Source: Streptococcus infantarius subsp. infantarius ATCC BAA-102 (GTDB lineage Bacteria; Bacillota; Bacilli; Lactobacillales; Streptococcaceae). From it: a stretch of 64,000 nt of DNA. Location of the stretch: assembly GCF_000154985.1 (NCBI RefSeq), contig NZ_DS572693.1:169423-233422 (forward strand), written 5' to 3'. Numbering within the stretch: position 1 is the stretch's first letter; every line of letters begins with the position of its first letter. Below, piece by piece: positions 55,400 through 64,000 of the stretch. The translations under genes were made by a program, and so were the position numbers. The notes under the pieces were generated by a model. That model did no database searches and was not told the origin of the DNA. It saw nothing but the letters and a program-made list of their open reading frames with translations.

Positions 55400-56983
55400 G
55401 TGAGTGTGGTGGTAGCGATGAAAGATACAAACTCAAATGGGCATCGTTTATTAATTCAAAAATTACTTGTCAGCATTCATTACCTAACACTTTTCAGAGA
55501 TGAAATTGTTTTGGTTGAGAAGACCCCATCTTTATTGGGGGCTTCTTTTTCGCCAAATATTGTGCAATCAGAGTTATGTGAAATTTTGGCAGCAGTGGAT
55601 GCGCTTTCTAAGCAAGAAAAGTTGATTAAGTCAACTTTTTGGTATGATGAAGCGTCATTCAGATTGATGAATCACTCTTTGGATATTGTCGGTACTTGGG
55701 TTCGTGGGATTGATAACGTCTTGGAAATTTGTGAGTCTAAGTCTGTTTTCCATGCGATTTTGGGTGATAATCGTCAACGCGTTTTTGGTGTTTTGATTGA
55801 TGTCTTTACCTCTCTTCGTGTAACAAATTTATCAATCAAAGAAGAATCTGAATACCCTCTTTTGGTTGATCCGTTACAAGTTGTGGAATACAAGAAAAGA
55901 GAAGTCAAAAAAGTAGAGCTAATGGCTAAGATTGATGCTTTGACACCGAGAAAATCTGAAGAAGTTTATGATGACAGTGAAGACGAAAAAGTTGACTCTA
56001 TTCCAGAATTAGTAGAAAAAGAATTAGCTAAAGAAAAAGCAGCTAAGTCCGAAAAAGTCCTTGGACCAGGTGAATTAAAAGAAGTTGTTAAAGGAAATGA
56101 CGAAGTAGCCGATAACAAAGGAGACGCTGAGGAAGTCCTTGAACCTGTCGTTGCTGACGAAGCAGAAACTGTTGAAACTACTGATGCTGAAGAAGATGCT
56201 CCTCAAACTGAAGTAAGCCCAGAAGAAGTAAGTGAATCAGTTGATGAAGAACCAGTTGTTGAGGTAGAGGTGGAAAATTCTGACGAAGACAGCGAAGAGC
56301 AAATTCAAGAAGAAGTGACTCAATCTCCTGAAGAAGAAACTGAACAAGAAGTCTCAGAAGAAGCTGAGCTTGAGGAAGCTTCTGATGAAAATGAAGAAAT
56401 TGAAGAAACTGCAGAACTAGAAGTTGAAGACGACCTTGTCGAGGCAGAAGAGCCTGAGACAGTTGAGTTGGAAGAACCAGCTGATGAAGTTGCCACGAGC
56501 GATGAAAAACAAGTTAGCGATAACGAAGTGGTTGAGAAAGTCCTTCTTGACGAAGAATCTGAGAAAGAAGAAGTCAAAGAGTCTGATTTTCCAGTAATCA
56601 GTCGTGATGAGGCTGTTAAGCAGTTCCGTCACTTCCTTTTCGACCATAAAGGCTTGGTATGTGTCTTGGATGCTGGAGATGATTTGAAGCGCGAGATTAA
56701 CTTCTACAATGCGTTTGATCGTTTTTATGGTGCAGTAGATAATATCTCAGATTGCTTGGTTATCCTTGAAAATGTTTTGGATGAATTACGCCGCCGTAAA
56801 AAAGAAGTCTTTGATGCAGAAGGAAACTTGATTAGCGAACCGACTGAACCAATTAATCTATTGATTTATGGTCAAAATATCTTGCTAAAAGATAGTCGCT
56901 TTGAAACCTTGATGTCAGAAATCGCCCCATTTACCGGACGCTCTGATTTAAACATCTATTCTTATGCAGCATATCTAGATTAA
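55400..56983 (+). CDS. Conserved hypothetical protein with long acidic linker
   Basis: Up to 527 residues. The N-terminal domain (about 1-185) contains FWYDEASFRLMNHSLDIVG and the C-terminal domain (about 395-527) contains FRHFLFDHKGLVCVLDAGDD. Between them lie about 210 residues made mostly of Glu, Asp, Val, Ser and Thr, probably disordered. No signal, membrane helix or wall anchor is visible, so it should be cytoplasmic. The start is GTG 55400 or ATG 55418; neither has a strong ribosome site. The family was not recognised. Confidence 0.75.
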   Translation: MSVVVAMKDTNSNGHRLLIQKLLVSIHYLTLFRDEIVLVEKTPSLLGASFSPNIVQSELCEILAAVDALSKQEKLIKSTFWYDEASFRLMNHSLDIVGTWVRGIDNVLEICESKSVFHAILGDNRQRVFGVLIDVFTSLRVTNLSIKEESEYPLLVDPLQVVEYKKREVKKVELMAKIDALTPRKSEEVYDDSEDEKVDSIPELVEKELAKEKAAKSEKVLGPGELKEVVKGNDEVADNKGDAEEVLEPVVADEAETVETTDAEEDAPQTEVSPEEVSESVDEEPVVEVEVENSDEDSEEQIQEEVTQSPEEETEQEVSEEAELEEASDENEEIEETAELEVEDDLVEAEEPETVELEEPADEVATSDEKQVSDNEVVEKVLLDEESEKEEVKESDFPVISRDEAVKQFRHFLFDHKGLVCVLDAGDDLKREINFYNAFDRFYGAVDNISDCLVILENVLDELRRRKKEVFDAEGNLISEPTEPINLLIYGQNILLKDSRFETLMSEIAPFTGRSDLNIYSYAAYLD

Positions 56984-56984
56984 A

Positions 56985-57190
56985 AAAACAGTCCAGTGGA
57001 CTGTTTTTTCATGAGCCTGAAAACAGAAAAGCGAATAAGTCCAGTGGACTGTTTTTTCATGAGCCTGAAAACAGAAAAGCGAATAAGTCTAGTGGACTGT
57101 TTTTTCATGAGCCTGAAAACAGAAAAGCGAATAAGTCCAGTGGACTGTTTTTTCATGAGCCTGAAAATAGAAGAGCGAGCTAAGTCCATC
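56985..57190. repeat. 48-bp tandem repeat, four copies, each with a terminator-like hairpin
   Basis: Copies begin at 56991, 57039, 57087 and 57135 (exact 48-base period). Each starts GTCCAGTGGACTGTTTTTTC (copy 3 has T for C), followed by ATGAGCCTGAAAACAGAAAA. Copy 4 has a few changes, and a partial fifth AAGTCCA follows. The first copy can form AAAAAACAGTCC-AGT-GGACTGTTTTTT, a strong terminator for the upstream gene; the others keep the AGTCC/GGACT stem and T6. Open frames through it on both strands exist only because 48 is a multiple of 3. Confidence 0.92.
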
Positions 57191-57208
57191 AGAAACTTAC
57201 AAAAATAA

Positions 57209-57237
57209 TTGACAAGCAAATGAAAACGCGTTATAAT
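57209..57237 (+). promoter_or_regulatory. Promoter of pyrK-pyrDB
   Basis: TTGACA (57209-57214), 17 bases, TATAAT (57232-57237): full consensus. Confidence 0.9.
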
Positions 57238-57251
57238 AGTAAAAATTTGAA

Positions 57252-57384
57252 AACCTTTAATTAAGTCCAGAGAGACTTTCAAGGTTACTGTAAAAAAGAG
57301 TGTTATCTCTGATAAAGGGTATGAGTGTACTTTGGTGTGCTCTGCTTATTTTGCTGTAACCTTGCCTTCTGGCGAGGTTTTTTT
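57252..57384 (+). promoter_or_regulatory. PyrR-dependent attenuator upstream of pyrK
   Basis: The PyrR-binding hairpin is AACCTT (57252-57257)/AAGGTT (57281-57286), with the inner AGTC/GACT stem and the conserved loop CCAGAGAGA. The terminator is AACCTTGCC-TTCT-GGCGAGGTT with a T run (57358-57384). UMP-bound PyrR should stabilise the first hairpin and allow termination. Confidence 0.9.
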
Positions 57385-57400
57385 GTGTGAAAGGAACACT

Positions 57401-58207
57401 ATGAATTCAAGTTGTAAAGACAAAACTTCTGTGTTAAAAGAAGATTTACTGATTGTTAGTCAACGTGAGATTGCCCCACGCATTTTTGAGATGAAGCTTT
57501 CTGGTGAGATGGTCTTGGACATGGCACCTGGTCAATTTTTGCACTTGCGTGTGCCGGACCCTAGCAAACTTTTACGACGTCCGATTTCGATTTGTCAGAT
57601 TGATAAGGTCAATAAAGTGGCAACGATTGTTTACCGAGTAGAACGCGCTGGGACAGCTATTTTATCTCAGCTAAATGCTGGTGATCGCGTTGATACCATG
57701 GGACCTCAGGGTAATAGCTTTGATTTATCAGTCATCTCAGCTGGTCAAACAGCTCTTCTCATTGGTGGGGGTATTGGTGTTCCGCCTTTGGTTGAAACAG
57801 CTAAGCAGCTTGCTGCTAAGGGTGTTGAAGTCGTTTCTGTGCTTGGCTTTGCGACTAAAGATGCTGTAATTCTAGAAGAGGAATTGTCAGCTTACGGTAA
57901 GGTTTATGTGACAACAGATGATGGATCATATGGAACTAAAGGATATGTATCAACGGTTGTTGATGATTTGGTTGAAAAGCAGTCGTTTGATGCCATTTAT
58001 TCATGTGGTGCGCCTGGCATGCTAAAATATGTGGATAAGAAATTTGAAAATCACCCACATGCTTATTTGTCAATGGAATCACGTATGGCTTGTGGCATGG
58101 GAGCTTGCTACGCTTGCGTAGTACATTTGCGAAATGCTAAAGAAGCAGCCAACAAGCGCGTGTGTGAAGATGGTCCAGTCTTTGAAACTGGTCAAATCAT
58201 TTTGTAA
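57401..58207 (+). CDS. pyrK: Dihydroorotate dehydrogenase electron-transfer subunit
   Basis: 268 residues. The FAD-binding part is LLRRPISICQI, the NAD-binding part is LIGGGIGVPPLVETAKQL, and the C-terminal [2Fe-2S] cysteines are in ESRMACGMGACYACVVH. It passes electrons from dihydroorotate via PyrDB to NAD+. ATG 57401 follows AAAGGAACACT, after the attenuator. PyrDB follows 12 bases later. Confidence 0.95.
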   Translation: MNSSCKDKTSVLKEDLLIVSQREIAPRIFEMKLSGEMVLDMAPGQFLHLRVPDPSKLLRRPISICQIDKVNKVATIVYRVERAGTAILSQLNAGDRVDTMGPQGNSFDLSVISAGQTALLIGGGIGVPPLVETAKQLAAKGVEVVSVLGFATKDAVILEEELSAYGKVYVTTDDGSYGTKGYVSTVVDDLVEKQSFDAIYSCGAPGMLKYVDKKFENHPHAYLSMESRMACGMGACYACVVHLRNAKEAANKRVCEDGPVFETGQIIL

Positions 58208-59164
<957 letters not shown>

Positions 59165-59197
59165 GCTCTGCTATTTGATTAAAAAGTCAGTAAATTT

Positions 59198-59226
59198 TTG
59201 ACTTTGATTGTAAAAAAAGATATACT
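59198..59226 (+). promoter_or_regulatory. Promoter of pyrF-pyrE
   Basis: TTGACT (59198-59203), 17 bases, TATACT (59221-59226). The attenuator follows at once. Confidence 0.75.
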
Positions 59227-59240
59227 ATTAACAACTGAAT

Positions 59241-59360
59241 AACCTTTAATTGAGTCCAGAGAGGCGAGAAAGGTTCGTGAAAAAAAGAAGATATAATCTT
59301 TGATAATGGGGTGTTTGCTACCCTGCTTTTCGTGTAACCTCGCCCTCGGGCGGGGTTTTC
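59241..59360 (+). promoter_or_regulatory. PyrR-dependent attenuator upstream of pyrF
   Basis: The PyrR box hairpin is AACCTT (59241-59246)/AAGGTT (59270-59275), with the loop GAGTCCAGAGAGG. The terminator is AACCTCGCCC-TC-GGGCGGGGTT, then TTC (59336-59360). It has the same design as the attenuator before pyrK. Confidence 0.9.
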
Positions 59361-59381
59361 TTTATAGAAAAAGGAGAAAAA

Positions 59382-60074
59382 ATGCACGAAAGTCGTCCGA
59401 TTATTGCTCTTGATTTTCCATCATTTGATGATGTAAAATCATTTCTTGCTTTGTTTCCTGCAGATGAGAAGCTCTATGTCAAGATTGGTATGGAACTTTA
59501 TTATGCTGAAGGGCCAGAGATTGTTCGTTATGTGAAATCTCTTGGACACTCAGTCTTCCTAGATTTGAAATTGCATGACATTCCGAATACGGTTAAATCT
59601 GCAATGCGTGTGCTTTCAAATCTTGGTGTTGACATGACTAATGTTCACGCAGCTGGTGGTGTTGAGATGATGAAAGCGGCGCGTGAAGGGCTTGGACAAG
59701 GTCCAAAATTAATTGCGGTAACACAGTTAACATCAACATCAGAAGAGCAAATGAAAGAAGATCAAAATATCCAGACAAGTTTGGTTGATTCTGTGCTTCA
59801 TTATGCGAAAAAAGCTGAAGAAGCTGGTCTTGATGGCGTTGTCTGCTCGGCTTGCGAGGTTGCTGTTATCAAAGAGGCAACGTCAGATGATTTTGTTTGT
59901 TTGACACCAGGTATTCGCCCAGCAGGAGCTTCGGTTGGTGACCAAAAACGCGTCATGACGCCAAGTCAAGCATCAGCTATCGGATCAAGTTATATCGTTG
60001 TTGGACGACCAATTACTAAAGCTGAAGATCCAGTGGCAGCTTACAAAGCGATTTACGGCGAATGGAACGCTTAG
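59382..60074 (+). CDS. pyrF: Orotidine 5'-phosphate decarboxylase
   Basis: 230 residues. Features are the N-terminal [10 protein letters not shown], the catalytic [13 protein letters not shown] (D-x-K-x2-D) and the C-terminal phosphate site YIVVGRPIT. It converts OMP to UMP. ATG 59382 follows AAAGGAGAAAA. Confidence 0.96.
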   Translation: MHESRPIIALDFPSFDDVKSFLALFPADEKLYVKIGMELYYAEGPEIVRYVKSLGHSVFLDLKLHDIPNTVKSAMRVLSNLGVDMTNVHAAGGVEMMKAAREGLGQGPKLIAVTQLTSTSEEQMKEDQNIQTSLVDSVLHYAKKAEEAGLDGVVCSACEVAVIKEATSDDFVCLTPGIRPAGASVGDQKRVMTPSQASAIGSSYIVVGRPITKAEDPVAAYKAIYGEWNA

Positions 60075-60127
60075 TATTTTAATACTAAAGTGAAAATTGA
60101 TTTTTGAGTTTAGAAAAGAGGAATAAA

Positions 60128-60757
60128 ATGACTTTAGCATCACAAATTGCATCAGATTTGCTTGATATTCAAGCAGTTTACTTAAAACCAAATGATCCAT
60201 TTACATGGGCATCTGGAATCAAATCACCAATCTACACAGATAACCGTGTGACTTTGTCTTACCCAGAAACACGTACTTTGATTGAAAATGGGTTTGTTGA
60301 CAAAATCAAAGAAGAATTTCCAGAAGTTGAAGTGATTGCCGGAACTGCAACAGCTGGTATCCCACATGGTGCTATTATCGCTGACAAGATGAATCTTCCA
60401 TTTGCTTACATTCGTAGCAAACCAAAAGATCACGGTGCTGGAAATCAAATCGAAGGTCGTGTAAGAAAAGGTCAAAAAATGGTTGTCGTTGAAGACCTTA
60501 TCTCTACTGGCGGTTCAGTCCTTGAAGCTGTTGCGGCTGCAGAACGTGAAGGTGCTGATGTTATCGGTGTGGTAGCCATCTTCACTTATGAATTGCCAAA
60601 AGCAACTGAAAACTTTGAAAAAGCAGGTGTAAAACTTGTAACACTTTCTAACTACACAGAGCTTATCAAAGTGGCTAAAGTGCAAGGTTACATCACTGCT
60701 GATGATTTGACATTGTTACGTAAGTTCAAAGAAAATCAAGAAACTTGGCGTGACTAA
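60128..60757 (+). CDS. pyrE: Orotate phosphoribosyltransferase
   Basis: 209 residues. The PRPP-binding motif is [17 protein letters not shown] and the flexible loop lies near [17 protein letters not shown]. It makes OMP from orotate and PRPP, just before PyrF. ATG 60128 follows AGAGGAATAAA; an upstream start at 60104 lacks support. Confidence 0.96.
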   Translation: MTLASQIASDLLDIQAVYLKPNDPFTWASGIKSPIYTDNRVTLSYPETRTLIENGFVDKIKEEFPEVEVIAGTATAGIPHGAIIADKMNLPFAYIRSKPKDHGAGNQIEGRVRKGQKMVVVEDLISTGGSVLEAVAAAEREGADVIGVVAIFTYELPKATENFEKAGVKLVTLSNYTELIKVAKVQGYITADDLTLLRKFKENQETWRD

Positions 60758-60771
60758 TTGAGTTAGTATTT

Positions 60772-60805
60772 GGCTACTAAGGTGAAAAAACTTTGGTGGC
60801 CTTCT
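60772..60805 (+). terminator. Possible weak terminator after pyrE
   Basis: GGCTACTAAGG/CTTTGGTGGCC can pair over 11 bases with G-T pairs and an 8-base A-rich loop. The tail is only TTCTT, so read-through is likely. Confidence 0.5.
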
Positions 60806-60831
60806 TGGTTTAAACATGGAAAGGGGTTATA

Positions 60832-61332
60832 ATGAAACTATCATCACCATTTAAAGATAATGTTTTACCAGATACCTATGCTAAAGGGGCTAGTGTTCAA
60901 GTGAGAGGAAACGCTGTGATTTCTTTTCCTTTTACGATTGAGGATGCTCCCAAAGGAACAAAGACATTTGCTTGGACCTTTGTCGACTATGATTCTATCC
61001 CAGTTTGTGGCTTTGCTTACATTCACTGGGTAGTGGCTAATGTGCCAGCAGATATAACAGCTGTTCCTGAAGATTTCTCTCGTTTGGATGTTAAACATAC
61101 ACATGGTAAAAATAGCTTGGTTAGCAAGTTTTTAAATGAGGATAACTCAGATATTTATGATGGTTATATGGGACCATATCCACCGGATAAAGACCATGTT
61201 TATACCCTTACGGTCTATGCTTTGGATTGTGAATTGCCACTTGAAAATGGTTTTTACATGAATGATTTGCGACATGCGATAGAAGGACATGTCTTGGCAA
61301 AAGAGGTGCTAGATTTAGTAGGGAAATACTAA
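60832..61332 (+). CDS. YbhB/YbcL-family (PEBP, Raf-kinase-inhibitor-like) protein
   Basis: 166 residues. The PEBP fold marks are WTFVDYDSIPVCGFAYIHWVV (D and H of the ligand pocket; the string is abbreviated in its middle in some homologues), MGPYPPDKDHVYTLTVYALD and the C-terminal HVLAKEVL helix. The bacterial function is unclear. It is probably read from the pyr unit or its own weak promoter. RBS AAAGGGG. Confidence 0.9.
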   Translation: MKLSSPFKDNVLPDTYAKGASVQVRGNAVISFPFTIEDAPKGTKTFAWTFVDYDSIPVCGFAYIHWVVANVPADITAVPEDFSRLDVKHTHGKNSLVSKFLNEDNSDIYDGYMGPYPPDKDHVYTLTVYALDCELPLENGFYMNDLRHAIEGHVLAKEVLDLVGKY

Positions 61333-61350
61333 AACTAACGAGGAGTGAAC

Positions 61351-62004
61351 ATGCAACATTCAACTTGGCATGAATTAATTAAAAAGGAATTACCAGAGCA
61401 TTATTTTGGGCAAATCAATCAGTTTATGGACTTCGTCTATCAACAAGAATTGGTTTACCCACCACGTGAAAAAGTCTTTAACGCGATTCAGACAACAGCA
61501 CTAGAAAATGTAAAAGTTGTCATCATTGGTCAGGATCCTTACCATGGTCCGAATCAAGCACAAGGCTTGTCATTTTCAGTACCAGAAGACATTCCAGCTC
61601 CGCCATCTTTGCAAAATATTTTGAAAGAATTGGCAGATGATTTGGGGCAACGTGATCACCACGATTTAACACCGTGGGCACAGCAAGGAGTGCTTCTTTT
61701 AAATGCCTGTCTGACGGTTCCAGCTGGTCGTGCAAATGGTCACGCGGGGCAAATCTGGGAACCTTTCACAGATGCAATTATCAAGGCGGTTAACCAAAAA
61801 GAAACACCTGTTGTCTTCATCTTGTGGGGCGGCTTTGCACGTAAGAAAAAAGCTCTCATTACCAATCCTATCCATCATGTCATTGAAAGTGCACATCCAA
61901 GTCCACTCTCAGCTTATCGAGGATTTTTTGGCAGCCACCCTTTCTCAAAAACTAACGCTTATTTGACAGAGGATGGCCTCGAACCAATTGATTGGTTGAA
62001 ATAA
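61351..62004 (+). CDS. ung: Uracil-DNA glycosylase
   Basis: 217 residues, family 1 UDG. The catalytic motif [18 protein letters not shown], the uracil pocket LLLNACLTV and the DNA-intercalating loop [13 protein letters not shown] are all intact. It removes uracil from DNA at the start of base excision repair. ATG 61351 follows CGAGGAGTGA. Confidence 0.97.
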   Translation: MQHSTWHELIKKELPEHYFGQINQFMDFVYQQELVYPPREKVFNAIQTTALENVKVVIIGQDPYHGPNQAQGLSFSVPEDIPAPPSLQNILKELADDLGQRDHHDLTPWAQQGVLLLNACLTVPAGRANGHAGQIWEPFTDAIIKAVNQKETPVVFILWGGFARKKKALITNPIHHVIESAHPSPLSAYRGFFGSHPFSKTNAYLTEDGLEPIDWLK

Positions 62005-62012
62005 TTTTTAAG

Positions 62013-62735
62013 ATGATTTATTTTTTGGCGAGTAAGCCCTTGGATTATAAAACGAAGCGCCTAAATCCTGCTAATGGTTTTATTAATCTCTTGAAACAAC
62101 ATCTTTCTAGTGAAGTTAGAGCGCTGTTTATTTGTGCTGATCCACAAGCGTATGATTTCAATGACTGTTATGCTGCAGATGTAAAGGAAGCATTTGAAGT
62201 AGAAGGAATCATTTTTTCATCATGTGGGGTTTTAGATAATCGATCAGCATATCAAGCAGGGAGATTAGTTGAAAGAGCTGACCTCATTTTCTTAGCAGGT
62301 GGTCATGTTCCAACACAAAATGCATTTTTGAATTCTATTGATTTAGCTAATCTTTTAAAGAATAGCCAACAGGTTTTAGTTGGAACAAGTGCTGGCTCAA
62401 TGAATGCTGCTGAATGCGTTTATGCTCAACCAGAAGAACCTGGTGAAGGTATTTCAAAAGATTATAGGCGTTTCTTAAACGGTCTAGGTATAACGAAAAT
62501 TCAATTAATTCCCCATTATCAAGACACAAAAGATTATCTACTTGACGGTCTTCGTCTATTTGAAGATATTACTTATCCGGATAGTATCGGACACAACTTT
62601 TATGCTATTTGTGATGGTAGTTACCTCTATGGTAATGGTAGTGAGGAAAAAGTATTTGGCGAGGTATTTCGTATTAAGGACGGTGTTTTGTCGCACATAA
62701 GTAGCGATAATTGTATTTATCAATTTAGAAAGTGA
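62013..62735 (+). CDS. Peptidase S51-family (PepE-like) protein
   Basis: 240 residues. [13 protein letters not shown] and the nucleophile motif [10 protein letters not shown] (Ser) match dipeptidase E/cyanophycinase-like S51 enzymes with an amidotransferase-like fold. It is probably an Asp-dipeptidase or related hydrolase. It sits between ung and pyrC, eight bases after ung; ATG 62013 has only a weak RBS (TTTTAAG). Confidence 0.85.
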   Translation: MIYFLASKPLDYKTKRLNPANGFINLLKQHLSSEVRALFICADPQAYDFNDCYAADVKEAFEVEGIIFSSCGVLDNRSAYQAGRLVERADLIFLAGGHVPTQNAFLNSIDLANLLKNSQQVLVGTSAGSMNAAECVYAQPEEPGEGISKDYRRFLNGLGITKIQLIPHYQDTKDYLLDGLRLFEDITYPDSIGHNFYAICDGSYLYGNGSEEKVFGEVFRIKDGVLSHISSDNCIYQFRK

Positions 62736-62742
62736 GTTTAAC

Positions 62743-64000
62743 ATGTTACTTATTAAAAATGGTCGTGTTGTTGATCCGAAATCTGGTTTTGATCAGGTAG
62801 CGGATGTACTTGTCGATGGTAAAAAAGTTGTTAAGATTGCGGATGCAATTGAAGAAGCTGGCGCTGAAGTGATTGACGCTACTGGTCTTGTTGTGGCACC
62901 TGGCTTGGTGGACATTCACGTACACTTCCGTGAACCAGGTCAAACGCATAAAGAAGACATTCACACAGGTGCATTAGCAGCGGCAGCTGGTGGCTTCACA
63001 TCAGTTGTGATGATGGCAAATACCAACCCTACCATTTCTGACGTTGAGACTTTGAAAGAAGTTTTAGCCAGTGCAGCTAAGGAGAACGTTCACGTTTACA
63101 CTAATGCAACCGTAACGAAAAACTTTGACGGCAAGACTTTGACTGATTTTAAGGCTTTGCTTGAAAATGGTGCTCTTAGCTTTTCTGACGATGGTATTCC
63201 GCTTCAAAGCACAAAAGTGTTAAAAGAAGCCTTGGATTTGGCTAAAGCAAACAACACATTTGTGGCTGTGCACGAAGAAGACCCAGAATTAAACGGCATC
63301 CTTGGATTTAACGAAGGTATCGCACGTGATAAATTCCATTTCTGCGGAGCAACAGGTGTGGCAGAATACAGCATGATTGCGCGTGATGTTATGATTGCCT
63401 ATGACCGTAGAGCTCATTTGCATATCCAACACTTGTCAAAAGCTGAATCAGTGAAAGTGGTTGAATTTGCTCAACAATTGGGAGCAAACGTCACTGCAGA
63501 AGCAGCACCGCAACATTTCTCAAAAACAGAGGATTTGCTTTTGATCAAAGGCTCTGCAGCCAAGATGAATCCACCTCTTCGTACTGAAAAAGACCGTTTG
63601 GCGGTTATTGAAGGCTTGAAATCTGGTGTCATTTCAGTGATTGCGACTGACCACGCGCCACACCATGCCGACGAAAAGAATGTCGATGACATCACAAAAG
63701 CCCCATCAGGTATGACAGGGCTTGAAACGTCGTTATCACTTGGTTTGACAAACTTGGTTGCGACAGGCGACTTGACGCTTTCAGAATTGCTTGCTAAGAT
63801 GACCATTAATCCATCATCTATGTATGATTTCGATGCAGGTTATTTGGCTGAAAATGGCCCTGCAGACATCGTCATCTTTACTGACAAAGAAGAACGTGTC
63901 GTGTCTGACCACTTTGCTTCTAAAGCTTCAAATTCACCATTTATCGGTGAAAAACTTCAAGGTGTTGTCAAATACACTATCTGCGATGGTAACATTGTAT
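62743..64000 (+). CDS. pyrC: Dihydroorotase (3' partial)
   Basis: The frame is open from ATG 62743 to the right edge, 419 codons, so only a few residues should be missing. The metal site [17 protein letters not shown], the later [14 protein letters not shown] and ATDHAPHH (metal and catalytic Asp) belong to type-I dihydroorotases. It cyclises carbamoyl-aspartate, the step before PyrK/PyrDB. No PyrR attenuator precedes it here; it likely shares a message with the S51 gene seven bases upstream. Confidence 0.95.
   Translation, partial: MLLIKNGRVVDPKSGFDQVADVLVDGKKVVKIADAIEEAGAEVIDATGLVVAPGLVDIHVHFREPGQTHKEDIHTGALAAAAGGFTSVVMMANTNPTISDVETLKEVLASAAKENVHVYTNATVTKNFDGKTLTDFKALLENGALSFSDDGIPLQSTKVLKEALDLAKANNTFVAVHEEDPELNGILGFNEGIARDKFHFCGATGVAEYSMIARDVMIAYDRRAHLHIQHLSKAESVKVVEFAQQLGANVTAEAAPQHFSKTEDLLLIKGSAAKMNPPLRTEKDRLAVIEGLKSGVISVIATDHAPHHADEKNVDDITKAPSGMTGLETSLSLGLTNLVATGDLTLSELLAKMTINPSSMYDFDAGYLAENGPADIVIFTDKEERVVSDHFASKASNSPFIGEKLQGVVKYTICDGNIV

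Noticed and set aside
56985-57190. CRISPR array
   Set aside because: The repeats are directly adjacent with no variable spacers, and no cas genes are in the window.
56980-57282. Repeat-encoded proteins on both strands (about 70 and 100 residues)
   Set aside because: The frames stay open only because the unit is 48 bases. The region is a terminator array and carries the pyr promoter.

Overview
The window is low-GC Firmicute DNA from a streptococcus, most likely the Streptococcus bovis/equinus (gallolyticus-infantarius-lutetiensis) complex. The basis is the gene content and order: deoD, then the LysR gene cpsY, then the wzg-wzh-wzd-wze capsule/exopolysaccharide operon; PyrR-type attenuators on the pyr genes; pepV; an LmrCD-type ABC pair; and ISL3 remnants. 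The species call is inference from family recognition. No search was run.

Layout. 1-3.2 kb: a heterodimeric ABC exporter, cut by the left edge. 3.5-6 kb: a small membrane protein, an ArsR regulator divergent from a decayed MFS transporter, and a chorismate-lyase-like orphan. 6.2-15.2 kb: a P-type ATPase, an alpha/beta hydrolase, a broken MerR gene, a hypothetical gene, a Cys-cluster protein, an HrtBA-like ABC pair, a K+ channel and a YjjG-like nucleotidase. 15.2-18 kb: Crp/Fnr and LysR regulators divergent from a frameshifted YeiH-type exporter. 18-30 kb: housekeeping and metabolism (SSADH, uvrC, a broken ketopantoate reductase, a membrane protein, nitroreductase, pepV, a UDG-family gene, mnmE) and an Abi-family gene. 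30-36.6 kb: a pentose/nucleoside salvage group (rpiA, deoB, punA, amidotransferase, ClC, deoD, a HEPN-motif gene).

36.6-53.6 kb is the exopolysaccharide locus. The first five genes (wzg/cpsA to cpsE) are intact and typically streptococcal. From about 43.5 kb the sequence becomes a patchwork that looks foreign and Clostridia/Lachnospiraceae-like. It holds three in-frame chimeric ORFs, a truncated UDP-glucose dehydrogenase, a 0.75-kb gene-free mosaic of short repeats, and then an apparently complete set of glycosyltransferases with a Wzy-like polymerase and a Wzx-like flippase. An ISL3-family transposase remnant and rfbD close the locus.

55-64 kb: a protein with a very acidic centre, a 48-bp terminator-bearing tandem repeat, and two PyrR-attenuated pyrimidine units (pyrK-pyrDB and pyrF-pyrE). 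These are followed by a PEBP-family gene, ung, a peptidase S51 gene and pyrC, which is cut by the right edge.

Several genes are disrupted (MFS, merR, yeiH-like, panE-like, rpiA start, ISL3). Three of these lesions are one-base changes in A or T runs, so both real decay or phase switching and assembly error must be considered.
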